Assembly (NCBI RefSeq): GCF_000189635.1
Contig: NW_002476178.1
Coordinates: 186,001 to 250,000 of the forward strand
DNA from: Tetrahymena thermophila SB210
Lineage: Eukaryota; Ciliophora; Oligohymenophorea; Hymenostomatida; Tetrahymenidae
Length of the DNA stretch: 64,000 nucleotides
Reading direction: 5' to 3'
A program made the position numbers and the translations under genes. Of this stretch, positions 53,488 to 64,000 are shown piece after piece; the stretch's first letter is position 1, and each line of letters opens with the position of its first letter. The notes beneath the pieces were generated by a model, which did no database searches, was not told the origin of the DNA, and saw only the letters and a program-made list of their open reading frames with translations.

Positions 53488-56400
53488 TCATTTTGGTTGA
53501 AGAACCTTTAAAAGATCTATTCTTGCAAACTGCTTGTTAGAAATAGCTGATTCGTATTCCATTCTAAAATTAAAAGTAGTCTTGTTAACTAATTTTTTTA
53601 ATGTTGCCAAATAATATGCTTTTATTTCAACATCTTTTTCATCCAAAGCATATTTAATCATTTTTTAAATAAAAGCAGTGTAGTTTTCAAATATGTGCTT
53701 ATCACCTAAGTAGGGTTGGTCCGCCACAGTTGGAATATACTCTAAAAGAAGATCTAAAGTTTCAAAATTAATAGCTGCCAGTTTCTAAAAATTATTTTAA
53801 TAAAAATTTTAATTTTTTATTTTAAAATCTACAAAATAATTTTTTCTTAAATATATTTTTAAAGAAAATTTAAATTAAAATCGAAGATAAAATAATATTT
53901 TAGCCAATAAGAATTGAAAAGCTATTTATTTAATAAATTAATTTTTAATTAATGTAAAAATATTTCTTTGATTAAAAAATGCTTATTATTACTAAATCAG
54001 CAAGAAAATTTAAATTAAAATCTAAGATAAAATAATATTTTAGCCAATAAGAATTGAAAAGCTATTTATTTAATAAATTTATTTTTAATTAATGTAAAAA
54101 TATTTCTTTGATTAAAAAATGCTTATTATTACTAAATCAGCAGGATCTCCTAATCTTTCTAGTCTCTCGATAGTGTAGGCTATAAGTAAAGGAACGACAA
54201 ATAGTTTCTAATCGCCTTCTCCAATATATAACTCTTTCAGGTATGGTTGAATTTTATTATGAATTTTTTTTATTATAAACTATAACAATTTTGTCATGTC
54301 GATATCTTATTTTTTATAAAACTTTTTGTGTAATATAGGGATAGATCCAATCAAAGAACTTAAATTTTAAAGAGATCCTCTTTCTAAGTAGTCTTAAAGC
54401 ATTTTATCAATATCAGACTCAAATAATCCTTCTATATTGAACTTGTAGAGCAAATAGAAATTCTAAATAAACTATTGAGTAATTTTAATTTTTGCTGTTT
54501 CATCTTACATCCACTTGGTAACTAAACTTTATGATTCTAATAAACCTCCATAAAATAAACTAAGTTAATTGCCTCCTTCCATTTTCAATTGAGGGTTCTT
54601 AAGTTAAATCTTAATTTTTTAAATAAATAAAGCATTTAATTTGGATACAAAATCACATAAATCAGGAATTTAAGAGTTTTTAACAAGGTAATTTATTATC
54701 TCATAAATTTTAGCCACATTTTCAAAGCTATTTTCATACAAAATGTGGTAAATCACCTAACCTACTAAACTTTTCCATGTAATATCACCAAAATTTAAAG
54801 AATCTAAATTATCAGCTGCTTAAGTTACTTTTTCTGAAAAAAGTTATAATTTGCTTTCAGAATAATCTAAAATATCATTTAGTAATTTAAAAACGTCGCT
54901 GTTTTAAGCTGCTTAAATTATAGTATCTAGAATCTAATAGCTCAAAGGGGTTGTAACTATAAAAGCTTTATCTACAAGCTGTATGTAGCTTATTATTCCT
55001 AGAATAGTCATTAACTTTTAATACCTCTATTTTAATAATATTTCTACTTCTTCTTTTTTACCCTACTTCAATATTCCTCTAATCAAACCCTCCATAAGCT
55101 TATTAATTTTAAAAAATAAAATTCAAATTTCTATTTATTTATTTATTTATTTATTAAAATGATTTACATTTGCTGCTTGAACATAATTAAATGTTGATAT
55201 TGAATTAATAATAGACTTTTCGGTTATAATATCAAGAACTTCTTCTACTAATTTCATCTTTTTACCAATTCCTTATCCATTAGGAATTGCTTCTAAGCTA
55301 CCTTTTACCAATTAAGCTAATCCTTCAAAACTGCATCTTACATAGTCTTCATTTTAATAAAATTCTCCCTATTAGTTTATTTTTATTAATTAAAAAAATT
55401 GAAACACAAATTCTATAAAATATTCAGTAATCTTTTACACTCAATCCACTCTTAATAATTGGTAAATAGGTATTAAAATCACAGAACCTTCCAATATAAA
55501 AGAAACTCTCTTATATTTTCTGGCAAATAACTTTCTCTTCAGCTTTATCAGAAACTAATTACCAAACTAATGATCTTATTACGTCATCTAAAAATTAAGT
55601 CATATAATCTTCACAGTAAATAACACTTATTCTCATTAAATTAGCAGCTCTAATACGTGCACTAAGATTATTATCCTTTAACTCATTAAATAATGCCTTC
55701 TAAAACTTACGATACTGTCCTCTAACAAGCATTCTAGCACCTAAACAAGGTCTCTTTTTTATTGGGTCAGGTAGTGGTAGGTTTTTCAACTTACCTCCAT
55801 AAGTCCAATCAGAGTCCATACCGAATTATTTAGCTTCTCTTAATTCTTTTTCCTTATTTTAACATTTTAATTTATTAATAAATAATCGTTATTCAATTTA
55901 TATTTACCTTTTCTCTTTCTTCCTCTTAGCCTGCTTCTTCTAAGACTTCAAAACATGTTTCTCTAATTTCTTCGAAATCATCAAACAAGCCTGATATAAG
56001 ATAAGGTATCAGTCTTGGCAAATGGTCATATCTATCAGGTAGTCTAGAAACCCAATCTCCAACACACCTTAAAAACATATCTCTAACATTAACTTTTGGA
56101 TCAGTAATAAAAGTGGCTAAATAGTTTATATTATGTGAAGGTTCATAAAAATCTTTAATTGGAACGGAGTTAGGATCTCTAAATCCAACTAAAATTTCAA
56201 ATACATTTGCATTGTATTTCCATACTCCACACTGTAACACAGACTATTTATTTTTATTATATAAAATTTATTTAATTGCCTATTAATATTGTTTAACTTA
56301 CTCCAAGAGCTTCCAAAGCAGCAATTCTAACTTTTGATTTCTTACTAATCAAAGGTAAAAGAAGTCCTCTTGCCAAAATTTCTGTAAAATGCAGAAGCAG

Positions 56401-57308
56401 TTCCTTATTATTAATACAGAATTCTGAAACACATTTACATGCTAATTTCTAAACTTCAGAGCATGGATCCATGGATAGAGCTCTCAAAATATTACAAATA
56501 TCATCCACATGATTATAAAGCATATTTGAATTTGAACAGGTAACTATCACATGCATTAATTTACACAATTCTTAGCGCAACTATTTATTAATTAATTTAT
56601 TTATTATATTGAAAAAAGTTAATAATCAAAAATTATTCTTACCTCTTCAGATTCTTCGACTAGCTTGATAAGCATTTTGGGCTTCTAACCTGGGGGAGGT
56701 CTCATAACTTCTGGAACATTGAGAATTCCTTCAAGGTCTTGGCAATTAACTCTCTCACAAACAATAGATATCACATAAGGTAAGAAAGGTTACATATCAT
56801 CACATTTGGACAATAATCTGAATTCAAAACATTTATTTAAAAAACATAGCAATTAAAATTAATAAAAATTACTCAGAAATAATTTTGATAGAGTATTCTC
56901 TAATCTTCTCTGCTCTATCCGAAAAACATTATAATAATTATTTATTGAACTTAACCATGATCTATTGAGAAACCACTTTAAATATTTGCAAAAATGAAAT
57001 AATTTAGCTTGATTTGAGTTTCTAAAGAGATAATTTTTACTTCCAGAAATAGCAAATTAGCTTTCAGATAGTTTTTCATAAATGTTGAGGATAGCTTTTT
57101 TTCTAGCTCCTAAAACCTAATCATTTAATGTATTAAAGTTTCTTTTCAAGTAGCTAATGATTTCCTATTTTAGAATTGAAAGAATTTAAGCTATATCTTA
57201 TTTAACCTATTACAATACAAACTATATAAAATATTTTCATACGCCTGAAGTTCCTGGTTCATAAATATCTAATTCGTCGTCACTTCCTATATTCTAATTG
57301 TCTATCAT
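53488..57308 (-). CDS. DNAAF5: Dynein axonemal assembly factor 5 (HEATR2-like), HEAT-repeat protein
   Basis: Minus strand, ATG 57308 (MIDNQNIGSDDELDIYEPGT), TGA 53490-53488, about ten introns. HEAT helices run through the whole length. Examples are ALSMDPCSEVQKLACKCVSE, LLPLISKKSKVRIAALEALG and the most diagnostic block FITDPKVNVRDMFLRCVGDW then VSRLPDRYDHLPRLIPYLIS, GLFDDFEEIRETCFEVLEEA. This last part corresponds to the human HEATR2 segment with RLPDRYS. The later ARMLVRGQYRKFQKALFNEL region fits the family's C-terminal half. DNAAF5 acts in the cytoplasm to preassemble axonemal dynein arms before import into cilia, fitting a ciliated cell. The last large intron (54132-53785) holds a 140-bp tandem duplication. 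Confidence 0.85.
53862..54141. repeat. Two near-identical 140-bp tandem copies in the DNAAF5 gene
   Basis: Copy 1 is 53862-54001 and copy 2 is 54002-54141. They differ at only a few bases (TCGAAG/TCTAAG, TAAATTA/TAAATTT and the first base or two). The unit spans intron sequence and, at its high-coordinate edge, the last exon bases plus the 5' splice donor (coding strand GATTTA|GTAATA). The donor is therefore present twice. Confidence 0.9.
55131..55158. repeat. (ATTT)n microsatellite
   Basis: About six tandem TTTA units inside an intron of the DNAAF5 gene. Confidence 0.7.
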
Positions 57309-57749
57309 TTTTATTTTTTCTTTTACTTTAATTTTTTAATTATTTTTTAACAAATTTTAAACTTTTAATAAATTTCAAAATTTTTAAAAATTTCTTAAAT
57401 ATTAATAATTAGTTAAATAATCTAGAAAAAACAACACATCTTTTAAATTACATCGTCAGCATTGACTGATTGATAAATATATAAATCAATAGAAATATTG
57501 CAAATTTGATAACTTTTTTTACCAACTTTAAATTCTAAAATTTGCGGAATATCTTTTTAAATTATTTAAAGCTGAGTGTGATTGATTGATTGAATGAATG
57601 CATGTAAAAATAAATAAGTTACATTCTTCAAATGATAAGTTTTAAATACATATTGAAATGACACAATAAATTTTAAAGAGTTAGATACACACAAATATTT
57701 AAAATTTAATATAAAGATACAACTGTTTTTTAAATTATAATATTTTTTG
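57309..57749. other. Intergenic spacer
   Basis: Between the DNAAF5 start and the topoisomerase II stop, both minus. It should contain the DNAAF5 promoter. It includes a short TTGATTGATTGA(ATGAATG) run near 57582. Confidence 0.4.
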
Positions 57750-60700
57750 TCAGAAATAGCATTCATCCGATGATTCATCGTCTTTTTATTTTTTTTGGCT
57801 TTTACTATTTACTGATTTCTTTTTGCTATTTCCAAATTCTTCCTCTTCACTGAAATCTTCATCAGAATTATCAATGATCATTTTACGAGGAATTGGGTTT
57901 CTTTTACCTCTTGTTCTGGTTTATAAAACTTCATTTTGCTTTAATTCAGCAACATCTTCATCTTCTGAATTTGTTATTTTAAGTTTTGGTGAATCGGTTC
58001 TATTTTTTTTAGACTTTTGATTATCTTTATCTTCTTTATTATTTTTAGGTTTTGTTGCATTACTCTTTCTCTTCTTAGGTTTTTCTTCATCAGAATCCTC
58101 ATCAGGTATGATAAAATCATCATCTTCTTCTCCCTCATCATCACTCATTTTCTTAGGTTTCCTTGCTTTTTATGAGTTAGAATTAGATTTTCTTTATTTA
58201 GGTTTTTCATCAGATTCTTTGCTATTAAAATCTTCATCTTCACTTTCATTTTTCTATTTTTTGGTTTTTGATTAAGTTTAATTGGACCTTTTCTTCTTTG
58301 GTTTTTCATCTTCTGATAAATCATCATTAAAGTCTTCATCATCATCTTCATTTTTATTTATCACTTTCTTTGATTTTGAAGCAGCAGTAGCAGGAGGCTT
58401 TTTTTACTTTGGCTTTTCATCCTTAAACAAATTATATTCAAGATCTTCATCATTTATTTCTTTTGTTTATTTTTTATTTTAAGCTATACTTTTTGGTTCT
58501 CCTTCATTCAGAACTCTTTTTTTGGTCAGCTACTCTTCTTCATTTTCGAGGTCTGCTCCTTAGCGTTTTTCATTAAAAAGTGCATCAAGATCATCTAATT
58601 CATCAAAAATATCAGTTGATTATTTCTCTTTCTTTTCTTTTTTGAAGTTAAAGAGAAGGTCATCTTCTTCTTCTTCATCTTTATTGCCCAAGTTATTATA
58701 GTCTTATTATGTATTTACTTATTAGGAAAATCCATTTGTTTATTGAGTCAAATTTTATGAGTTTTCCCCTATTTTTTATTATGAATAATGTAAAAATAAA
58801 ATATTTTTTGTAATTTTTTACCTGCCCTCAATTTAAGTCTCTCTTCAAGTGATAGAGAATAGTTTTATGAAAGTATTTAAGATATAACTGAATTTTATGT
58901 ATTATTTTCTTCTTTTTATGTTTAAGTATTTTCTTTCTTGAAAGTATATTTTTCTAAAGTTTCAAGCAAAGGATCTACTGGTTTTTTGACTTCTGGTTGA
59001 GTCTTAACTTAAGTAGTAATTGGAGCTTACTATTTGATAAACCCGAGAGTATTTTAATTATTTTTATTTGTTTTACTGCTTATTCCTGTATCTTAAGACA
59101 AATTAGGTTTATAATCACCGATCTTTCCCTTAGGTCCTGCTTATGAAGAAGGAGCTGATGAAGGTTTTTTCTTCTATTTTTTCTTGCCTGTATCAAAATC
59201 TGATCCATCTCCATCTTCCTCTATATCCATGGCATCATCGTCATCATCGTCACTATCTTATTTCTTCTTGGTTGGTTTTTTCTTTAACTTAGAACTAGCT
59301 GTACTGCCTTATTTAACTTTCATATTAAAAAGCATTTTAAAACTATTTATATTGAATTAAAAATTTAAATTACCTTTAGAGTTGCTTTGTTTCTTCATTC
59401 TTTTACGCATTTCTTCATCTTCTTCTTCCTCAATTTAATCAAGGCATTCAATGAAGTTTTTAAGATCTTCTTTCCAAATATCAATAACTTCAGTAGCAAC
59501 AAGCTTGTCTAACTCGTCCTACTTATTTTTTTATTCTTACTTTATCTCTTCAACTTTTTCATAAGTCAAGCTCCACATAGGCAAACTAAGGAGATAGTTA
59601 TACTCTTTAGCATTAATCTCATTAGGATTAGTTTCAAAATTTTCTTCATTACTATCTTAATTTTATTCTTATTCAAGTTAGCTTGTAAGCTTACTTGATT
59701 TAATTTTTGGCATATCTTTCATTTAGACGTAACCTTAGACGCTTAGTTCTTTGATCAAGTCTTTTCTCTTAGCGTTTCTTACTCTAATAGATTCATTTAT
59801 GACAGCTAAAATGAATCTTTTTTTATTAGAAAGAATTTCTAAATCACGTTCGATTTTAGAGACCAAATATTCCTTTCTCCTTTTATATGCATTTAATCTA
59901 ACTTCATAAAACTCTTCCATAATTTCGCAAATATTAGCATATCTAGTAAGTTTTCCTTCATGATTGAATAAAACCATGTTTGTAGTAGGAATAGTTGATT
60001 ATAATTTGAAGTATTTGTCAATACCTTCCCTTTATACCTTGAATTTAATAAAATTAATTTTTAGTTTGTTTGTTTTTCATCATATATTAATTACTTTTTC
60101 CATTTGCTTTTCGCTCATTTTAACTACAAAATGCACTCTATTACCAGCATGATATTCCTTAATATCTTCAATTTCGGGATCCTTATCTTTAGTAGATTCT
60201 AATTTCTCTTCTAAAAAGTTCTTATAATCTCTAATCCATTTCTTAATAGGTAATTCAGTAATTTCTATTGTTGTTTCATTTACTAAATGGTACTTTCCAC
60301 TAACAGTAATTTAAGATTTTTCGTTATTAGAAATTTCACCAGTGAAACCCTTGTTTGTGTAAATAAATAATTTTCAATTTTTTAGAAAATTTTATTAGTA
60401 AATTTTTATCTTACTTTGTACCATGGCAATAAATCAGTAAAGGGAACTCCCATCATTCTTTTTTCAATTGAATCAACTAATTCTCTTGGGTTATAGCAAG
60501 GAATACTAGTAGACCAACCTGTACCGATACCATCAGCACCTTTTATAAAATTGAGTTAGTATTTAATTTGAATTTTATTTTTTTTAATACCATTTAAAAG
60601 AGCTGTAGGGATGATAGGAAGGTAATAAATAGGTTCTACCTATTATCCTTCATCTTCAAGGTAGTAGAGAATATGATCGTCTGGCTCAGGGAAAACACAA

Positions 60701-63598
60701 CGAGTAATTTTATTTAAGCAAGTATGGATATATCTTGCAGATGCAGCTTCCTATATTTTATAATAACTTTAAGAAAAAGTTTTTGAAAATAAAATTAATA
60801 CCTTTCCTCCCATGTTACGAGAACCGAATTGACCTATAGGCATGAGGTAATTGATGTTATTTGTACCAACGAAACTCTAAGCCATACCTACAATGGTAGA
60901 TTCTAAAGATTATTCACCATGGTGATAAGCGGAGTGTTCAGCTACATAACCAGATAACTAAGCTACTTTAATTTCATTCTTCAAGTTTCTCTTAAAGCAT
61001 GCAAAAAGAATTTTTCTTTAACCAGGCTTTAAACCATCACAAAGGCTGGGAATAGATCTATTTTTAAAATTAAAAAATTATAAGTCAATATGATAATTTG
61101 TTTAATAATTTATTTACCTTGCATTATCAGAATTAGAAAAATTAATTAGCTCCTTATTAACAAAATCTTTGTATGTCAAATGTTTTTATGAGTGGTCAAC
61201 ATTTTCTTCTGGGTCATATTTAACTAACCATTTTTTACGGTCTTCAGCTCTCTTCTTATTAAAAGCCAAATCAATAGCATCTTCATCATCCTTACCATTG
61301 TATTTAAAACTAATGACATGCTTGTTTATATTTCCAAAATATTCTTAGGCTTCTTAATCGGTTGAAGTACCAAGACCTTTGTAATACTTAATTTTCCATA
61401 AATGCTAGTTTGGGCATGTGCTTTTCCATCTTTTAAAGTCTTGAATACTAAAGAAGCTTATTGATTAATTACCTTTTCTAACTTTCACGATTGGTGTAAT
61501 AAATTCTTTAAGAAAACCATCCATTTAGAACAAGCTGGGCCAAAAATTCTATATAAAGTTAATGAATAAACCTTTGATATGGGAACCATCGTGATCTTAA
61601 TCAGCCATAATCATAATTGATCCATATCTCAAACTTTTAACATTATCATAGTTTGTATTTAGCTTCATACCCATTACCTTGATGATATTTTAGATTTCTA
61701 AATTTTCTGTAATTTGCTTGCTTGTAGAATCTCTTACATTTAACATTTTACCCTTTAATGGGAAGACACCAAATTTATCTCTTCCAACAACTTCAATACC
61801 ACTCATAGCTAAAGCTTTGGCAGAATCACCTTCTGTTATAATTAGTGTACAGCTTTCAGCGTTTCTTGTACCTATATTTATTTTTAGAAAAGTTATAAAT
61901 TTGAATTAATTAATAATTTACCTGCATCGTTTGCATCTTCCAGCTTAGGAACTCCTAATAATCTACTTTGCTTTTTAGCAGACAAAGTTTTAGCCATCTT
62001 TGCTTACTCTTTAGCCTAGAAATAAATTGGTAAATTAATTCAAGAAAAATTTGAAAATAAATGTTTACTCTAGCTTAAAGGAGGATATGATTAATAATAT
62101 TTGATTTTAAGAGTTCTTTGATAAACTTTTCAGAAACTTCACAGGTTGAACCGAAGCTTTATTATCTTAAAGTTAGTGTTTCTTTAGTTTAAGTATCGAA
62201 AGAGGGATTCTCAATCAAGCAATTAACGAAAATCCATAAATGACTCTTAACCTAAAATTACTTAATGTTAAGACTTTTCTCCTTTTTTTTCAAAGTTTCC
62301 ATCAATTTTTCAGTGATTTAGTCAGTTATGTAGTTAACATGAGTACCTCCCTTTGAGGTGCAAATTGAATTAACAAATGAAACCTTTTAAAAAAAATAAA
62401 ATAAAATTAGATATTTTTTTCATTTATTTTTTAATTACTTATTAGAATTAGCCCTCTGATAAACTTGCTATAACTTCCCATCTTTAATTATTGGTACCTT
62501 TATTATCTGATACCTTTTGTTTGTTAGAAATAGATTTTATCTAAATGCCTTCACCTTATATAATAAATAATATTTACCTTAATTACTTCTGCACCTTGGT
62601 TCTTTAAATAAAAATCGCAATAATCAGAGAATGAACTTATTGAAATTCTTTCTCCATTTAATGATACTTTAACAGAGCCGCCAATGACACCAGCCATATC
62701 ATATACTCTTTTTTTCATCAAGTCAACAATATCCTATTAATTATTTGAAAGATTATTTAAAACAAAAGGTTAATTTATTTTGCTAAAAGTGGATAATTTC
62801 TTATTAAAAAACACATTTTACCTTTTCTAGTTCTTTCATGTGGAATTTCTTTAAGTCAGGGTAAAAAGTGATTTTTGTGTAGTCGCTTTCGGTATAACTT
62901 GATATTTGTGGTTCAGATTATTCAGACATGTTTTTTGTCCAAGTCATTTAAAATTTCCTAATTAAAAGTAATTTGAATTTAAACTCCTCCTATTTATTTT
63001 TATAACAAATAACTTTACTTTTTGTTTTTAGAGTCTGCTGATTCTACAATAAACTTAGTTGAAAATATATTGGTAAGCTTTGCACCAAAACCATTTCTAC
63101 CTCCTACAACTTTTTTTTCTTCGTCATTATAATTTGAAGAAGTCAAAAGATGTCCAAAAATAAGTTCTGGAACATAAATATTATATTCTTTATGAATCTA
63201 AACAGGAATTCCTTTTCCGTCGTTTAGGATTGAAATACAATTGTTCTTTTGATCAATAATTACATCTAATCTTTTCATTCTCTTATCTCTCTATTTATAA
63301 AATTAAAATGTGTTAGTTTGTTTTCTATCTATCATCAGATCAGACTTAAAAAAATAAAAAAATGTTTTTTTAAGCTGGTATTTACCTAATAGTTATCAGC
63401 TGCGTTGACAAGAATTTCATCAAAGATTTTATAAAGAGCTGGGACATACTTTATTTGTCTGTTTTCAAAAGATGATCCGTCATCTGCTAGAACCCACATT
63501 TATTCATCTTGGTATTCATTGGAACCTACGTAAGTATCTGGTCTCAATAAAATATGTTCAAGTTGTGTCTTTTTTTGATAAGTTGTTTCGACTGACAT
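57750..63598 (-). CDS. TOP2: DNA topoisomerase II (about a dozen introns)
   Basis: Minus strand, ATG 63598, TGA 57752-57750. The N-terminus QKKTQLEHILLRPDTYVGS is nearly invariant in eukaryotic TOP2. The GHKL ATPase motifs follow: FDEILVNAADN (ATP/Mg Asn) and VVGGRNGFGAKLTNIF. The Toprim domain has EGDSAKALAMSG, FPLKGKMLNVRDST and MADQDHDGSHIKG (metal-binding DxD). The winged-helix part has GQFGSRNMGGKEAASARYIH with the active-site Tyr in ARY (about 60740). The enzyme passes one duplex through another, relaxing and decatenating chromosomes in the nucleus. The last 1.3 kb encodes a Lys/Asp/Glu/Ser-rich C-terminal tail with repeated SDEEKPKK-like pieces, a typical regulatory, phosphorylated and nuclear-targeting region. 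Most introns are 50-70 bp. A ciliate TOP2 of about 1,500-1,600 aa is expected. Exon ends were not all resolved. Confidence 0.96.
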
Positions 63599-64000
63599 CC
63601 TGTTTGACTTTTTTATTTATAATAGATTTAAAGCTAGATTTATATAAGAGCTGTTTCTTTTATTTATAAGCTTTATACTTATGCTTTATTTTTCCTATTT
63701 TTAAGATAATTAAATCCTATTAATAATTTGATTTTGATTTTTTATGATTTTTGCGCATATTTAAAAATTTGATATTTTTTAAAATTTATTTTCGAATTAA
63801 AATTTTGGTGGCAAATCAGTAAAAATCAAAAATAGAATTTAAAAAAACAAATATCCTAATAAGTTATCACAGATAAAATGACATATTGATAACTTTTTTA
63901 TTTAGTAGATGTTATTCTAAAATATTTTAAAGCTAATCTTTTTAAAAAAAATGAACTTCTTAATAAAATATATTTTATTTTTATTCCAAATTTTGAATAT
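63599..64000. other. Upstream region of the topoisomerase II gene
   Basis: A+T-rich sequence 5' of the TOP2 start, expected to contain its promoter. No other gene was seen before the window edge. Confidence 0.45.

Noticed and set aside
57823..58482. Plus-strand Ser/Phe-rich frames
   Set aside because: Antisense to the acidic, Lys-rich C-terminal tail of topoisomerase II.

Overview
The window is a stretch of ciliate nuclear DNA, best matched by Tetrahymena or a close relative. It is very A+T-rich. Long conserved reading frames are full of in-frame TAA and TAG at glutamine-like positions and end only at TGA, which is the ciliate code (UAA/UAG = Gln, UGA the only stop). Many genes have short A+T-rich GT-AG introns, mostly 50-190 bp, a few of 34-35 bp. 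Read with the standard code, nearly every gene looks shattered, so all coding calls here were made by translating with UAR = Gln and joining exons by phase and family alignment.

Layout, left to right. 1-12.3 kb: the 3' end of a GNAT acetyltransferase (+), an ERGIC/Erv46-type ER-Golgi cargo receptor (+), then minus-strand genes for Beclin-1/Atg6, an unknown 453-aa protein, a nucleostemin/Nug1-type circularly permuted GTPase and a coiled-coil protein. 12.8-16 kb: a NEK-family kinase with a long acidic tail (+). 16-36.6 kb: six tandem minus-strand copies of one two-transmembrane-segment protein of about 705 aa, interrupted by a 4-kb A/T-rich spacer. 37.5-42.6 kb: an ankyrin protein, a small acidic protein and an FtsJ/RrmJ-type rRNA 2'-O-methyltransferase (all minus). 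43.1-50.1 kb: a Vps51/Sec5-like tethering protein and a large protein with repeated RPxSA motifs (both plus). 51-64 kb: a second ankyrin protein, the axonemal dynein assembly factor DNAAF5/HEATR2 and DNA topoisomerase II (all minus).

Most genes are ordinary conserved eukaryotic functions (autophagy, secretion, ribosome assembly, cilium assembly, chromosome topology) and do not form one pathway. The accessory part is the tandem array of membrane-protein paralogs. It carries duplicated flanks that include a piece of the neighbouring kinase's 3' end, introns whose lengths drift while their sites stay fixed, and one copy (the second) with a single-base frameshift in a homopolymer. No RNA genes, CRISPR arrays, transposase genes or telomeric repeats were recognised.
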